This document shows, piece by piece, positions 1-12,834 of a stretch of DNA of 64,000 nucleotides. The notes beneath the pieces are model-generated. The model was not told the DNA's origin, did no database searches, and worked only from the letters and a program-made list of their open reading frames with translations. The stretch's first letter is position 1. The number at the start of each line of letters is the position of its first letter. Both the position numbers and the translations under genes were made by a program. The stretch comes from Phyllostachys edulis (Eukaryota > Streptophyta > Magnoliopsida > Poales > Poaceae), in contig CM070553.1 in assembly GCA_036346405.1 (NCBI GenBank), forward strand, positions 71,265,686 to 71,329,685, read 5' to 3'.

Positions 1-105
1 CCTTGACCATAAGGTCTTTTTGCTGCTAAGTAATATTAATTTGTTTGTTTCTTACATAATGTGTTGTATGGATATGATTCATCGATGCTATAACTGTGTG
101 AATTA
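1..105 (+). mobile_element. LTR fragment hosting CACTA copy 1
   Basis: This is LTR sequence ending in the triplet TTA at 103-105, directly before the CACTA terminus. It is almost identical to 43346-43450, which flanks the second CACTA copy. Its continuation lies on the other side of the CACTA at 17087-17153. Related LTRs without the CACTA (around 60921-60940 plus strand, and 39960-39976 minus strand) show the two flanks joined. The start of this LTR lies outside the window. Confidence 0.75.
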
Positions 106-149
106 CACTACTACAAAACAGGCTATAGTAGACGCCCCATCACAGACAG

Positions 150-500
150 TTTCCTTTGGAACCGTTTGTGTTGGGTCTGTCCGGACCTGCGGGTGGCGCG
201 AGCAGCCTATCACAGACGGTATTTTTTTAGAACCGTCTGTGATAGTCATCTATCACAGACGGTTTATTAATAGGGCCATTTGTGAATTATCACAGACAGT
301 TGTATTAACAAACCGTCTGTGATAATCCCCTAATCATAGACGGTTTTAGTTTAGAACCGTCTGTGTACTATCACAGACGGTTCTATTAATAAACCGTCTG
401 TGATTGGCCGGATTATCACAGACGGTTTGTTAATAGAACCGTCTGTGATAGTACACAGACGGTTCTGAATGAGAACCGTCTGTGATAGTTAGTTATCACT
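150..500. repeat. Left subterminal repeat array of the CACTA
   Basis: Roughly sixteen copies or near-copies of CACAGACGGTT alternate with the inverse AACCGTCTGTG. Adjacent pairs are separated by about 6-12 bases, so most pairs could fold as short hairpins. In the En/Spm family such subterminal repeats are the binding sites of the element's accessory DNA-binding protein. That role is inferred here from position and repetition. Confidence 0.9.
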
Positions 501-1499
501 GAGCAGTTACGATTAAGCATGCGTGATATCTCGCTTCATATAAATTGAGCGACACATCTCTCGCGCCTTGACCGCCACAGCTGTGTCCACTTGCCATTGC
601 CTCGCCATTGCCTCTCTTGCTTTGGAGCACCCCTGCGGCTGGCTCCTCTTAGATCTCTGCTCCTCCAGCGCCACTTCCTGCCCTAGCTCTCCTCCAACCT
701 CGGCTCCTCCCTAATTAAGCAGATGGAGTAATACTTATTATCCTTTATCCACTCTATTGATTAATGATTTTCCCTTATTTTGCTACTCTGTACATGGACC
801 CTAATGTTTTGTTTTCTTTGTTGTATTCCTTAATCGAAAGCATAGGGTTTATGTTTCAATTAATACTTCTCATAAAAGCTATAAATTCTTAGAAAAAGGC
901 AAAACATCTAGCTCTCAGTTTGATGGACCCTAATTAAACCTAAACTATAGCAGCCATTGGATGTTATTGAACCAAAACTATGATATAAATTCCAGAAAAT
1001 GAAAAGAAAAACATGTAGCCTTTAATCTGGTGTAATTCCTTTGTGCAACGATGAGACAAAACGAGTAAGTACGTACAAAGAGGTGAAAGTCACATGTGCA
1101 ATGATCTATTTTATATTTCCTCTATTTATCCATGAAGAAACATCATCACAGTGGTTTATTGTTTCAATTATATCAAAACGGATACCCGCGCAATCGCGCG
1201 GACCAACTTGCTAGTTATTAGGATCTTTCTCTTGTCTTTTGTCTCGTATCTAATCAATAATCATGCAGATAATCAATAATTATCCGTTAAGCTAGCTTAG
1301 AGAGAGAAGGTTGGACCCTGCCCTAGTGCCTCTAACACCCGCCGCCTCCTCCCCCATTGCGCCACCTTAGAGAGGAGAAGGAAAGGAGAGGAATCGATTT
1401 TCTTCGTGAGCTCCAAGGGTAACGATCTATAACCCTTTATGTTTGCTATAAATTAATTGCTAATCAATTTGACACTAATTTTTTACATGCGTAGTGTAG
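501..1499. other. CACTA leader, no gene seen
   Basis: This stretch lies between the left subterminal array and the transposase start. It contains a C-rich stretch around 560-710, then AT-rich sequence. The same sequence recurs at 43831-44820 in copy 2 with few changes, so it belongs to the transposon. It is probably promoter and 5' untranslated region with introns. No coding potential is seen. Confidence 0.6.
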
Positions 1500-4400
1500 A
1501 TGGATCGAATCGATGTACGGTGTGAACCGTGTGAGTCAAGAGTACATTAATGGCGTGGTTGCTTTTAGAAGAGCCACCGAAAGGTGATATGTTGAAGAAG
1601 GATAAATTTTATGTCTTGTCCATGCATTGATTGCGGTAATCTAAAGATGTTTAACAACGCGCACGATCGGCGCACTTGATTGAAGGGGTTTCAAAAAGGG
1701 TATACATATTGGACCATCACGGTGAAGAGCAGATTATACCAGAAGTTAATAATGACGACATCGCCGAGGAAGTCAACGATTTCCCAGATGTGGACTGTGC
1801 TTTTGATGAGGATAAGTGGCACGATGACAATCTGGATCAGATGCTACGCGATGCAGAAGAGAACTACTGAGAGAGAGTTTTGTAAATTCGAGGGCTTAAG
1901 GGAGGACTCGGTAAGACCTTTGTTCCCTGGTTGCAAGCCGGAATATACAAGGTTGTCAACCGTGCTTGAACTGCTAAAATTGAAGGCAAGCAATGGTTGG
2001 TCCGATAAGAGTTTCACGGCGTTGTTAGGTCTCCTAGCGGACATCCTTCCGAGAAAACGTGTTGCCCAAAGACCACCTATCAAGCAAAGAAGGTTATTTG
2101 TCCATTGGGAATGGAAGTAGAAAGAATACATGCATGTCCGAACGGTTATATCCTCTACTGTAAAGAATATACAAACATGCATGTATGTCCCGTGTGCAAA
2201 GCATCCCGATACAAGCGTCAGAATAATGATAAGGTGAAGCAAGGACCTCCTGCTAAGATGTTGTGGTATCTGCCTGTGATCCCACATTTGAAGTGTTTAT
2301 TTGCGAACCCAAAGGAGGCAAGATTGCTGCGTTGGCACTCAGAGGAGCGTAAGAGAGATGGAAAGCTAAGACACCCTGCCGATTACGCCTAAAGGAGAAA
2401 CTTGATCGAGCTTGAAGAGTTCAAGGAACCGAGGAACATAAGGTTAGGGTTGAGTCTGATGGAATGAATCCTTTCGGTAACATGAGCAGCCGACATAGCA
2501 CCTGTCCCGTGAATCTATGTATGTACAACCTTTCTCCTTGGCAGTATATGAAGCGGAAGTACATTTTGATGTCACTACTTATCCAAGGGCCGAAGCAACC
2601 TGGGAATGATATTGATGTGTACCTAACACCATTGCTGGAAGATCTTGTGACACTGTGGAACGAAGGGGTACAGGTATGGGATGCGTACAAACAAGAGAAC
2701 TTCACTTTACGCGCCATGTTGTTCTGCACCATCAATGATTTTCCTGCCCTTGGTAACCTGTCGGGCTTCAGTACAAGAGGAGCCAAAGCCTGTCCGCACT
2801 ACTTAGATGCTACGGAGAGTGTATGGCTGAACAACTCGCGCAAAACTGTGTATATGCATCACCGTAGGTTCCTTCCCAGGAGTCACCCATACCGCAAGAT
2901 GAAAAAATAATTCGACGAAAATAAGGAGAACGATTCAACTCCAAGGGCTTTTAGAGGGAAAGAGGTCTATGATATGGTTAAGGATATCGATGTTGTGCTT
3001 GAGAAGGGACGTAAATTAAGAACCCGTGAGAAGAACATCTGGAAGAAGCGGTCAATTTTTGGGACTTGCCTTATTGGGAGCACTTAGAAGTTCGCCGCTG
3101 CATCGACGTCATGCACGTAGACAAGAATGTATGTGATAGCTTGATTGGTCTCTTGCTGAACATTAGTGGCAAAACAAAGGATGGTGTTAACGCACGGCGT
3201 GACTTGGTTGATATGAACATAAGGACCGAGTTAGCACCGGAAGAGACCGATACAGGATGAACGTACCTTCCCCCAGCTTGCTACACTCTGTCCAAGGCCG
3301 AGAGAAATGAACTGTGCCAGAGCTTGCATGGTGTGAAAGTCCCATCTGGTTACTCCACTAACATTAAAAACCTTGTTTCTATGCAAGATTTGAAATTAAT
3401 TGGTATGAAGTATCATGATTGTCATATGCTGATGACACAAATGCTTCCTGTTGCAATTAGAAGTATCTTGTCGAACAAGGTCCGAGTGGCAATCTTGAGG
3501 CTGTGTTATTTTTTCAACTCAATTGCTCAGAAGATCATTGATCCCTAAGGACTAGATGCTCTGTAGGCCGAGGTGGTGACGACTCTATGTCATCTTGAGA
3601 TGTATTTCCCTCCGTCATTTTTCAATATCATGGTCCATCTCATTGTTTACCTTGTGAAAGAGATAAAGATATGCGCCTCGTGTTCTTGCGTCATATGTAC
3701 CCGTTCGAGAGGTACATGGGAATTCTCAAGTCCTACGTACGGAATCAATCTCGACTGGAGGGCAGCATCATCAAATGTTATGCAACCGAAGAGGTCATTG
3801 AGTTCTGCATCGACTACATCGCTCGAATGGAACCGATAGGTGTGCCTCTATCTCGCCATGAGGGAGACTGGATGGTATCGGGACCATCGGAAGGAAATCA
3901 ATCACTCCCGATCTAGATCGTGCGCTCCGAGCCCATTTCACGGTCTTGCAATACATGACCCAAGTGTCCCCGTACATCGACGAGCACAAAGACATGGTGC
4001 GCCAACAGAATCCAGACCGGTCGGAGGTTTGGATCACGAGAAAGCACAACCGTCGGTTCAACGAATGGTTAAAGGTGCGAATCACTGGGAGGTCATCAAG
4101 TGATGATACGCTGCTATGGTTGGCACGAGGGCCACAATTTACAATTGTCTCATGGCAAGGATACGACATAAATGGGTACACATTTTATATGGCAGCTCAG
4201 GATAGGAAGAGCACAGTCCAGAACAGCGGTGTCCGCATAGATGCATTCAGTACCGATGGGATGAGGAGCTCCTACTATGGGCAAATAGAGGAGATATGGG
4301 AGCTCGACTACGTGCTTTTCAAAATCCCCCTATTTCGGTGCTGTTGGGTCCACCTCCCACAGGTGAAGGTCGACAAGTACGGTGTCACTACCGTGGACCT

Positions 4401-4640
4401 CGAACGTGTCGGATACAAAGACGAACCATTCGTACTGGCTAACTAAGTTGTTCAAGTTTTCTATGTAACCGACCCGGCAAATAAGAAGCGCCACGTAGTT
4501 CTTCATGGAAAAAGGAGGATTGTCGAAGTTGAGAATGTAGTGGGCGAGGAAGAATACAATCAATTTGACGAGTTGCCTCCTTTGGAAATGACATTAGGTT
4601 CGAGGAAGAACCCGGTGAGGAAGCTAGCTATATCTTGCGT
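1500..4640 (+). pseudogene. TNP2-type CACTA transposase, decayed
   Basis: Fragments in several frames match the plant TNP2 transposase in order. First comes the Transpos_assoc region with the CPC..C cysteines (about 1500-1735). The Transposase_21 core follows (about 2240-3250), with recognisable pieces such as CRPC-type cysteines, WDLPYWEHLEVR and IDVMHVDKNV. Next is DUF4218 (MYPFERYMGILKSYVRN, about 3660-3900), and last DUF4216 near 4160-4440 (YDINGYTFYMAAQDR). The reading frame is broken by indels near 1505, 1590, 1650, 1868 and 2050. In-frame stops lie at 2908 (CAA to TAA against copy 2), 3546 (CAA to TAA) and 3564 (TAG, shared with copy 2). The intact protein would cut and join transposon ends. 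This copy cannot encode it. Confidence 0.9.
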
Positions 4641-5084
4641 CGATCATCGGAAGGCCTATATTTTAATTAAGAATTTACTCCAATCTAATTAATTTATTCC
4701 ATAACATCATGTGTTATGGACTTGTAATCTCTCATATATTTTGATGTCAGCGTGAAATTGTCATGTGTTGATGTGTTATGGACTTTTCATATTTGATATT
4801 GATGTCAATGTGGACGTTCATTGTAATGTGGAGTATCAAAATTGGTTTCACTTGATTTGGAGTTGAGTTGAATTAGATATGAAATTTTGAAGTCAAATGT
4901 GTTATGAACTTGTCATCATACTTGTCACCAGGTTCGAATTCATATGGACTTATCATGATTGTCATCATACTTGTCACCAGGTTCACTAGGTTTTGTCAAG
5001 ATATCACCCATTGTCATCAGGTTTTGTCAGGATATCACACATTGTCATCAGGTTTTGTCAGGCTATCACGCATGGTTTTAGAAT
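4641..5084. other. Intergenic part of the CACTA with short tandem repeats
   Basis: AT-rich sequence follows the transposase gene. From about 4910 to 5070 there are tandem, imperfect repeats: a 'CTTGTCACCAGGTTC' unit twice, then 'CATTGTCATCAGGTTTTGTCAG' three times. No gene is seen. It probably holds the transposase 3' end and terminator. Confidence 0.55.
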
Positions 5085-5185
5085 ACAACCGTCTGTGATA
5101 AGAATATCACAGACGGTTTCTTACAAGAACCGCTCGTGATATAATATCCTGAGCGGTTCTTTAATACAACCGTCTGTGACATACT
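5085..5185. promoter_or_regulatory. Internal cluster of CACTA subterminal motifs before gene 2
   Basis: Four to five copies of the CACAGACGGTT/AACCGTCTGTG motif, two of them variants (AACCGCTCGTG, GAGCGGTTC), occur about 5 kb from the left end. They lie directly upstream of a GC-rich leader that starts near 5188. The position suggests a promoter of the second transposon gene that shares binding sites with the ends. That regulatory role is an inference. Confidence 0.55.
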
Positions 5186-5187
5186 TT

Positions 5188-5710
5188 TTATAAGGTGGGA
5201 ATCGCTAGGGTTTTGCTCTCACTTGTCACTTCCTCTCCCGCGCCCCTTAGGCTCTCGCGCTCTCGTTTGCCTCCTCTAGGGTTTAGGGCTGCTTGGTTCA
5301 CCGCCGACCTCGACCTCGGCGCCGCCGCCCCTGACCTTGGCGCCCCCGACCTCGGCGCCTTCGACCTCGGTGCCGCCGCCCCCAACCTCGGCGTCCCCGA
5401 CCTCGACGCCCCCGTCCACCTCCCCGGCCGTAAGCCCCGACATCACCGCCTCCGACCTCGACGTCGCCGTCCTCCTCCCCGTGTCGGCCTCCTCCCTCTT
5501 CATCGGCCTTCTCCCCGCGTCGTCCTCCTCCCTGTGTCGGCCTCCTCCCTCTGCACCGGCCTTCTCCCTTGCCGTCCTCCTCCCCGTGTCGGCCTCCTCC
5601 CCTGCACCTCCCTCCTCCCGTGTCGGCCTCCTCCCCTGACCGGCCTCCTCCTTGCACCGTGAGTTCTTGTGCGCATCCTCTCTGTGAGTATTGCTCCTTT
5701 GTGGCGATTC
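5188..5710 (+). other. GC-rich leader of CACTA gene 2
   Basis: The sequence switches sharply to C/T- and GC-rich trinucleotide-like repeats of the form 'GACCTCGGCGCC' and 'CCTCCTCCC'. Open frames on both strands are repetitive (Leu-Gly-Ala-Pro or Arg-Gly-Gly type) and look like artefacts of composition. It is best read as a 5' untranslated exon and start of an intron leading to the ATG at 6439. No conserved domain is seen. Confidence 0.4.
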
Positions 5711-5721
5711 GTTGATCTTTT

Positions 5722-6438
<717 letters not shown>

Positions 6439-6795
6439 ATGGAAGAGGCGCCGACGAGGCCGCCGTCACCATCGACGATAATGACACGGAAGCGAGATGG
6501 CAGAGGACAATCGAAAATGCCTGTGGGCCGACTGGTCATCACGGAGGTCAGTGACTTTGGGGTCCCTCTGAGTCCCAAGAGATCAACGGCGAGATTCCGG
6601 ACCATCTGCGGGATACTTGGAAGGGAACGGGTCCCCATCACCACACCAAGGTGGAAGGACCTGACGAAAGAAGCGAAAGGCGCGCTGTGGACAGAACTTT
6701 CAGAGAAGTTCACTATTCCAGAAGCAGACGTGGCACGCGTGCGATGGACAGCGATGCTCACGATGGATAAATCGTGGAGGACCTTCAAGAGCATT
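6439..6795 (+). pseudogene. CACTA gene 2, 5' part (Transposase_24 region), split by a retrotransposon
   Basis: An open frame from the ATG at 6439 encodes a basic, proline-rich N-terminus and then a region typical of plant Transposase_24 proteins (pieces RWKDLTKEAKGALW and WTAMLTMDKSWRTFKS). It stops at GCATT, the target duplication of the Tekay element inserted at 6796. Removing that insertion and one GCATT joins the frame directly to ILVTKYVN at 13744, so the retrotransposon landed inside an exon. The family is the second gene of En/Spm-like elements. Its exact function is not established. Confidence 0.85.
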
Positions 6796-9700
6796 TGTAA
6801 CATCCCAAATGTATAAATAGGTGTGTGTTTCAAATGTAAGAAAATATGTAGAAATTAAAACTTTTTCTCACATCTTGAAACTCTTGAATATTTTCATAAT
6901 TCTTATCAAGAGTTGTGGAGTTCAAAAACCTAAACCTCCTGTTGACTAAAGTCAAACCCTTATTCTACGTTGTCACAAATCTTGTGCCAACCTTTGGAAA
7001 TAATTTTTCCTTGGTTCTAGGGATGATGTGTGACCCCTCTGAATTATTTCATAATTTTTAGAAATTATTTGATAAATTTTGGAGGTAAGTCAAACCCTAG
7101 AACAGCCTTGATGAATTTTTGGAGAAAAATACAATGCACAAAAACCTCTGGAAATTTTATGAAAGGTTAATCCTAGAGTGAGGAAGCTCTAGTTAAAATT
7201 TTGGAGTTAGTTTGCTACCTTTAAAAATTCCTCTAACCTCAGCCTTCAAATTTGAATTCAAATCTGGCACTATCCCTTGGGTCCAAGCCACTTTCCAAGT
7301 GGGTCGAACCCAACCCACTTCCCCAGCTCACCGCGAGGTCCTCCTCCCTCGCGAGGTCGTGCGCCGTTGGATCAGCATCCAACAGCCACGACCTCCGCCA
7401 CAAGACCTCCCACCTCCCAGCTCCGCAGAGTCCTCCCCCGCGCGAGGTCGTGCTCCGTTGGATCTAGATCAACGGCCACGACCTCCCCTCTCATCTCGTC
7501 GCCGTCAGATCCAAATCTCGCGGCCACGACCTCCCCTCCCCTCTTCAGTGTCTTGCCTAACCGCCTGACCTCCGCATCTCGGTTAAATGCCGTTGGATCG
7601 AGATCCAATAGCCACGACCTCCCCTCACCTTGCGTCGCCGTCAGGTCAAGATCTCACGGCCACGACCTCCTCAGCGTCATGCGTAGCAGCCACGACCTCC
7701 CTTCGCCGTTGTGTGCCCTTGGATGTAAATCCAATGGCCATGACCTCCCTTCGCCGTTGTGTGCCCTTGGATCGCAATCCAACGGCCGTGACCTCCCATC
7801 ACATCGTGCGCACCAGCGTGACCTCCCACCTCTGTTGTGCGTCGTTGGATTGAAATCCAACCGCCACAACCTCCCATCGCGTCGTGCGCAACCGCCACAA
7901 CCTCCCCTCATTGTTGTGTGCCGTTGGATCAGAATCCAACCGCCACGACCTCCCCTTGCGCAGTGCGCAATGGCCATGACCTCCCTCCTCTGTGCAGCGC
8001 CTTTGGATGTAAATCCAACGGTCCTGACCTCCTTCTCTGTTGTGCGCCCTTGGATTAAAATCCAGCGCCCACGACCTCCCATCGTTGTTGTGCGCCGTTG
8101 GATTAAGATCCAGCAGCCACGACCTCCCCTCGCTTGTCCGCGTCGCGCGCAGCGGGCAAGACCTCCCCATCGGTTTCGCGCCATTGGATGCAGATCCGAC
8201 GGCCGCGACCTCCTATCTCCTTACCGTGCGCAACCTCCCCTTTTCTTTGCACCACCGTGCGATGAAGATCGTGCGGCTGCGACCTACCCCTTTCCTTTGC
8301 AGGTCATACCGTTTCGAATCAGATCGGAGGGCTATGACCTCCCCCTTCGCTTATCCAACGGTGGATCTCTGTCGCTTGTTCTTCTCCTTCCTAGCTCATG
8401 CGCGCGTGCGCCATGGTAGAGGAGGAGAGCAGTGCCCTGTCCACTCCCAACAGCTCTTTGCTGCAAGCATTTAATGCGTGTCAGCCTTTCCGCCCCCTAA
8501 GTCGCGCGTTGACCTGCCCCCATCACCTCCATGTCCTTGGGGAGCCATGGACCGAGCCATGGGCTAAGCTCACCATGGAGCTTAACCCTAGATCTTGTGA
8601 CTCCACTCCTCGGCTATTTGAGGTCCTCCAGCACCTCCTTGGCTTCCTTTAAACACTTCCCCACTTGCTCTCGGTTCTGTGGAGCTCAAATCACCCGAAG
8701 CCCCTTGGCCGCCATTGTTGCCCCTCAGAGCTCCTCAGTGCCAACTGGGTTCCTGGGGTCCTTCCTCAACTCTTTGTGCTTCCTCTTGAGCTCCTCATCA
8801 CCCTGGTGCTTTCCCCTAACTTGGTTTTAGCTTGTCTCCACAGGAGCGGGCTAATTTGGGAATTGGTCGCCTTGCGGCCGTGAGCACCATCTTCTTCCCC
8901 ATCGCCGGTAAGGACCTCTACTTCTCAATTCCTTGCTCATGGACCATTCTTGAGCTGTTTTGGAGCCAATGTGATGACCCGGTGCGGTTGATTATGCCCA
9001 GGTCATCTCCTCCGCATCGTCCTCCTCGGCGCCGGCAAGCTCCTCCGCCGCCAAAGCTCCCCTGCCCTCCTCGGCACCTCTGTGACCTCCAGGTAGTCCC
9101 CTAGTTGTTTGGCACCCACTGGAATGACCGCTGCGGAGCTCCTTGTGTTGATTGTCGTTTGGCCGCGTGCTACCGCGCCGCCCCTCTCCGGCTCGCCGGC
9201 GCTCTGGTCCACCACCGCTGGTGTGGGTGGTACCAGTGGGTGTGCACTGCTATTGTGCACTCGTACCTGGCATCCACTCTCGCACCGCCGTGGCCTGAGT
9301 TGCCGGCGGTGACCTTTTCTTCGTCGTCGGTTTCGTTGCCGGACGAAACCGACAACTGTAGCGACCTCCTTGAGCCGTCCGTGTTTAGATCTAGGGCTCA
9401 GCTGGCCCGGGGGTTCGCGTGTTCACTGTGTGCGTTGGTCGCGGGCCGTCCATCTCGCGATCAACGGCCACGACCTCCGTCCCCGTTCGCGCGCGCAGAT
9501 CCAAATGTGCCGCGCTGCCGCAGGACATGAGCCCTTGGATCCAGGATCCACGGCCCACGTTCGTCGATTCCGCGCGGGCGCGAGTGCGCGCGTGCCGGGA
9601 GGACTTGGGCCGTCCAATCCAGGATCAACGGCCCAGGTTCGTCCACGTCGTATTGGTTTTAGAAATTTCCGAGGGGATTTATTTGTGAACTGAAAAAGGT

Positions 9701-12063
9701 AATAAACTTTGAAAATGCATAACTATTTTATTTTAGCTCCTTTTGAGTTGATTCCAATTTTGTTAGCTCTGGTTTGATCTGGGCTTTAATCTAAAAATGG
9801 TTGTAAGCTTAGTTCGGCTCCAGAAAATATATTTGCAAATTGGTTTAGAAATAGACTTTTAATGTTGCTCTAAAAATTGCAATTAACTTGTAAAATGCAT
9901 AAGTAATTCTCTAGAGATCCTTTTTGAGTGAATCCAACTTTGTTGGCTTCCTCTATTAGTGTAATAAATGGTAGAATATGATTTAGGCATGTCACTATTT
10001 TCAAAAGATTTGTGGGTGCATATTTCTTGTGCTCTTTTGTATGTATTTGAAAAATCATAACACATGCATCATAGCTCCAAATGAGGTGAACTCAATTGTG
10101 TTATTCATCTCATGAGGTGCTGGTCTTACCATAAAAATATCAGGTGCAAGACCTCTTTGGAAAATTGTGCTAGAGAATTTAATTCGGATGAACAGTAACC
10201 GATTTGAATTGTTCTAGCATTTTCCAGGCTGAGCAGAATTGTTTTGGCCATAACTTTTGCATTGAGAATCCAAATCAATTGGTTCTTGTTGCTAAATTCT
10301 TTAAAAATCATGATCTTGCTGCTGTAAAAATTTCAGAGTGTTTGTTGTGGAGTCCTTTTGGTTTTCGTCGTTCTTATCGGTTCTTTTCGCATTTTTTTCG
10401 TTAGGGGCTGACGAATGCATTGATCCCGTGAGTGATCCCTTGCAGCATAGTGAACAGCCCCAGCAAGGCAAGCAGTTTGATCATATCCATTTTGTCCCAT
10501 TACTTTAAAGTCTAATATATTGTTTAACTTGTATGTATGTATTGCTATTTTGTTGTTAAATGATATCGATTACTGATCCTATAAATGCATATTCTATAGG
10601 TAAATGTTCATTCTCTACTACTAAGCCTAGGATTATCTTGCTGTGATGTAGAGTTCGATGGATGGACTCTTATCACTTAGTAGTTGCGTTGATAATGCTT
10701 AGCAATGCTTAGATGACGGTAGAAATGGGCGGTTGTCGACATTTTGTCGATGACCTTGATCACACAAATCTAATTATTACTCCATTATGTCCCGCACTTG
10801 TGCTTTGTTAATTTGTAAAGTCAAAACAAAACTGAAAATGAAAACTATTTGACTTGGGCACAATGGATGTTTGGTGTGATCTTATGGTATGTGGAATGGT
10901 GCCTAAGTCCACAAGGACCGAATTACTTGCGCCATTGATCCAAGCAATTTTACGTGCTAACCACACGAGGGGGCTATGGGACCTCTCTTGGCTAAGTACT
11001 TTGGGGGGTGTTAATTATGAGTCGATGGTGGTTATAATGTTTTTTTATAGGGATTGGGAGCACCCGCAGTTGCTTAGGCTGGGCCGGTGTATCCTACCTT
11101 GTGGGTTATCGCGACTCTTAATTAGCATCCTCCATTGGAAATGTCTTGTAGGACTTAGCCGTGCCGGCATACCAAAGGAAGTGTGCTTAATCATGTGGCG
11201 AAAAGGTGGTCTGGCGTGTGGGTACATTGGTACACCCCTGCAGGGTTAAATCTATTCGAATAGCCTCGTCCTAGGTTATGGACACGCTTGGTTATTTCCC
11301 GCAAGAATTAGACTACAACCTTTAATTAAAACTTGACATTGGTTGTATGAATGGGTATTTCATGCTATTGTTGTGGTGACTATTGGGTTAGTCACTTCCA
11401 GGATTGTTGTTGTCATCTATCTATTGATATTATGTTGTTGTCTCGTGGTTATTTGCAAATTAAAAATGAATTACAAAACTGCTTTGAATCTATTTAAATA
11501 TTGCAAATGAAAACTTGCTTTATGCTAAAATGAGCCTAAAGCCCTCCACGTAAATAAAGCTTGCATGTAGCCTATGTATAGGTCTATTATCTTTACACGT
11601 CAGTCTTGCGAGTACATTTTTGTACTCATTTGCTTTGCTTAATAACTTTGTTGGAGAGGAGGTAGAGCCCCAAGGGCCCTACTTTTGTGAGATGTGCTGT
11701 GGTTGGGACGACTAGCTTGGCGGCCCGGTCGGTTGCCTTGTGGGCTAAAGGCAAACCTTATGGCCTTCTTTTATTTATCGCCATCTTATGGCTTTTGCTT
11801 CCGCTGTGTTTATCTTTCTTAGTCGTTATTTGGCCGGTCGACCCCTTTTGTAATAACTCTCTAAATTATGTATGTGTTTGGTTTAATCTTGTTCGTGCTT
11901 GGTTCTATGTCTTGTATGAGATGGATGCATAATTTTGTAAAGGGGTATGTATACTGCATTTCTGGGAAGTATACATATCTTGAAGACACGGGTTATTTGG
12001 TTTGTGATGCTAGGGTCAATGGATGACTAAGCATTACAAGCCAAATAAGTCGGGGTCCTCACA
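6796..12063 (+). repeat. 5' LTR of the Tekay-type element
   Basis: It begins TGTAAC and ends CTCACA, directly before the primer binding site. Homologous LTRs occur at 23023-25535 (minus), 47925-51961, 51962-62120 and 62592 onward (minus). The first third is packed with GACCTCC-type minisatellite modules. Open frames here (for example 7277-8419) come from that repeat and are not genes. Confidence 0.93.
7330..8360. repeat. GACCTCC minisatellite inside the LTR
   Basis: Some twenty degenerate modules of roughly 40-60 bp repeat the pattern 'GTTGGAT..n..ATCCAAnGGCCACGACCTCCC'. Each module contains a self-complementary GGAT/ATCC pair. A second, looser set with the same elements lies at 9440-9640. 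Module number and spacing differ between the LTR copies in this window. Confidence 0.9.
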
Positions 12064-12067
12064 AAGT

Positions 12068-12080
12068 TGGTATCAGAGCC
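12068..12080 (+). other. Primer binding site of the gypsy element
   Basis: TGGTATCAGAGCC lies four bases after the LTR end. It is complementary to the 3' end of initiator tRNA-Met, the usual primer for this clade. Confidence 0.92.
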
Positions 12081-12834
12081 ATACTGACCGTAGTAACCCT
12101 AGCTTGGTCGTCCTTAGGATGTTTTGAAAAACTTAGTTTCAAAATATCAAATGGTTTATGAAAGCTTAAGTAAATTCTCTAATTTTACTCCTTACCTATC
12201 TTAGCTTTCTTCTCTCATCTCACTCTAATTTGAGTTTTAAAAGTTGTTTCCTCTCCTTCTCTCAAAAGATATCGTTATCGTTTAATTGTGTTTGGGAATC
12301 AATGATATTGGCAAATTGATGTGTTAGCTGCCCTTTTACAAGGTTTTGAAGTTTCTGGAGTCGGTGATTTCGGCTAAGAGCTTGGATGCAAAATTTGGAC
12401 AGCAAGCATCAAATTTCCAGACAGCAATCTCAAGGTTCTAATTAGGATAGATAATGAGAGGATAATTCAACTAAAACTTGTGGGAATAAAAGGGTAAGAT
12501 GTGATATTAGTTAGCTAAGTATCTAACACATATTTTATTGGTTTTACCTTGCTTTGTAGAAGTGTTAGAAATTGGAGTTGTATGCTGAAATTTTGCCTTC
12601 TCTACCGATTACTCGTTCATTCAATACGGGTTTGTCGTGTCGAGAAGTTGAGCTTTAGCCTCGTGTTTCCTTGCTATTTCTTGAGCCTTTTTGTAAACTT
12701 TTAGAGTTGTGTTCTTGTTGTTTTAAGTTGGCTTTCGGTTAGGGTGATTTTCCATTCCCCTAGTCGATGGCTTTTCGCTTTCTTAGCTTCTAATTTTCGG
12801 ATTTCGTTGCTAACCCCCTTATCTTTTCAGCAGG
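12081..12834 (+). other. Untranslated leader of the gypsy element
   Basis: AT-rich sequence between the primer binding site and the gag start at 12835. No coding potential is seen. Confidence 0.6.

Noticed and set aside
150..500. CRISPR-like regularly spaced repeats
   Set aside because: The repeats alternate in orientation, are 11-13 bp and sit at CACTA ends in a plant genome. They are transposon subterminal repeats.
7277..8419. 380-codon open frame on the plus strand
   Set aside because: It lies wholly in the LTR minisatellite. The protein is a repetitive Arg/Pro/Leu string, and overlapping long frames exist on both strands.
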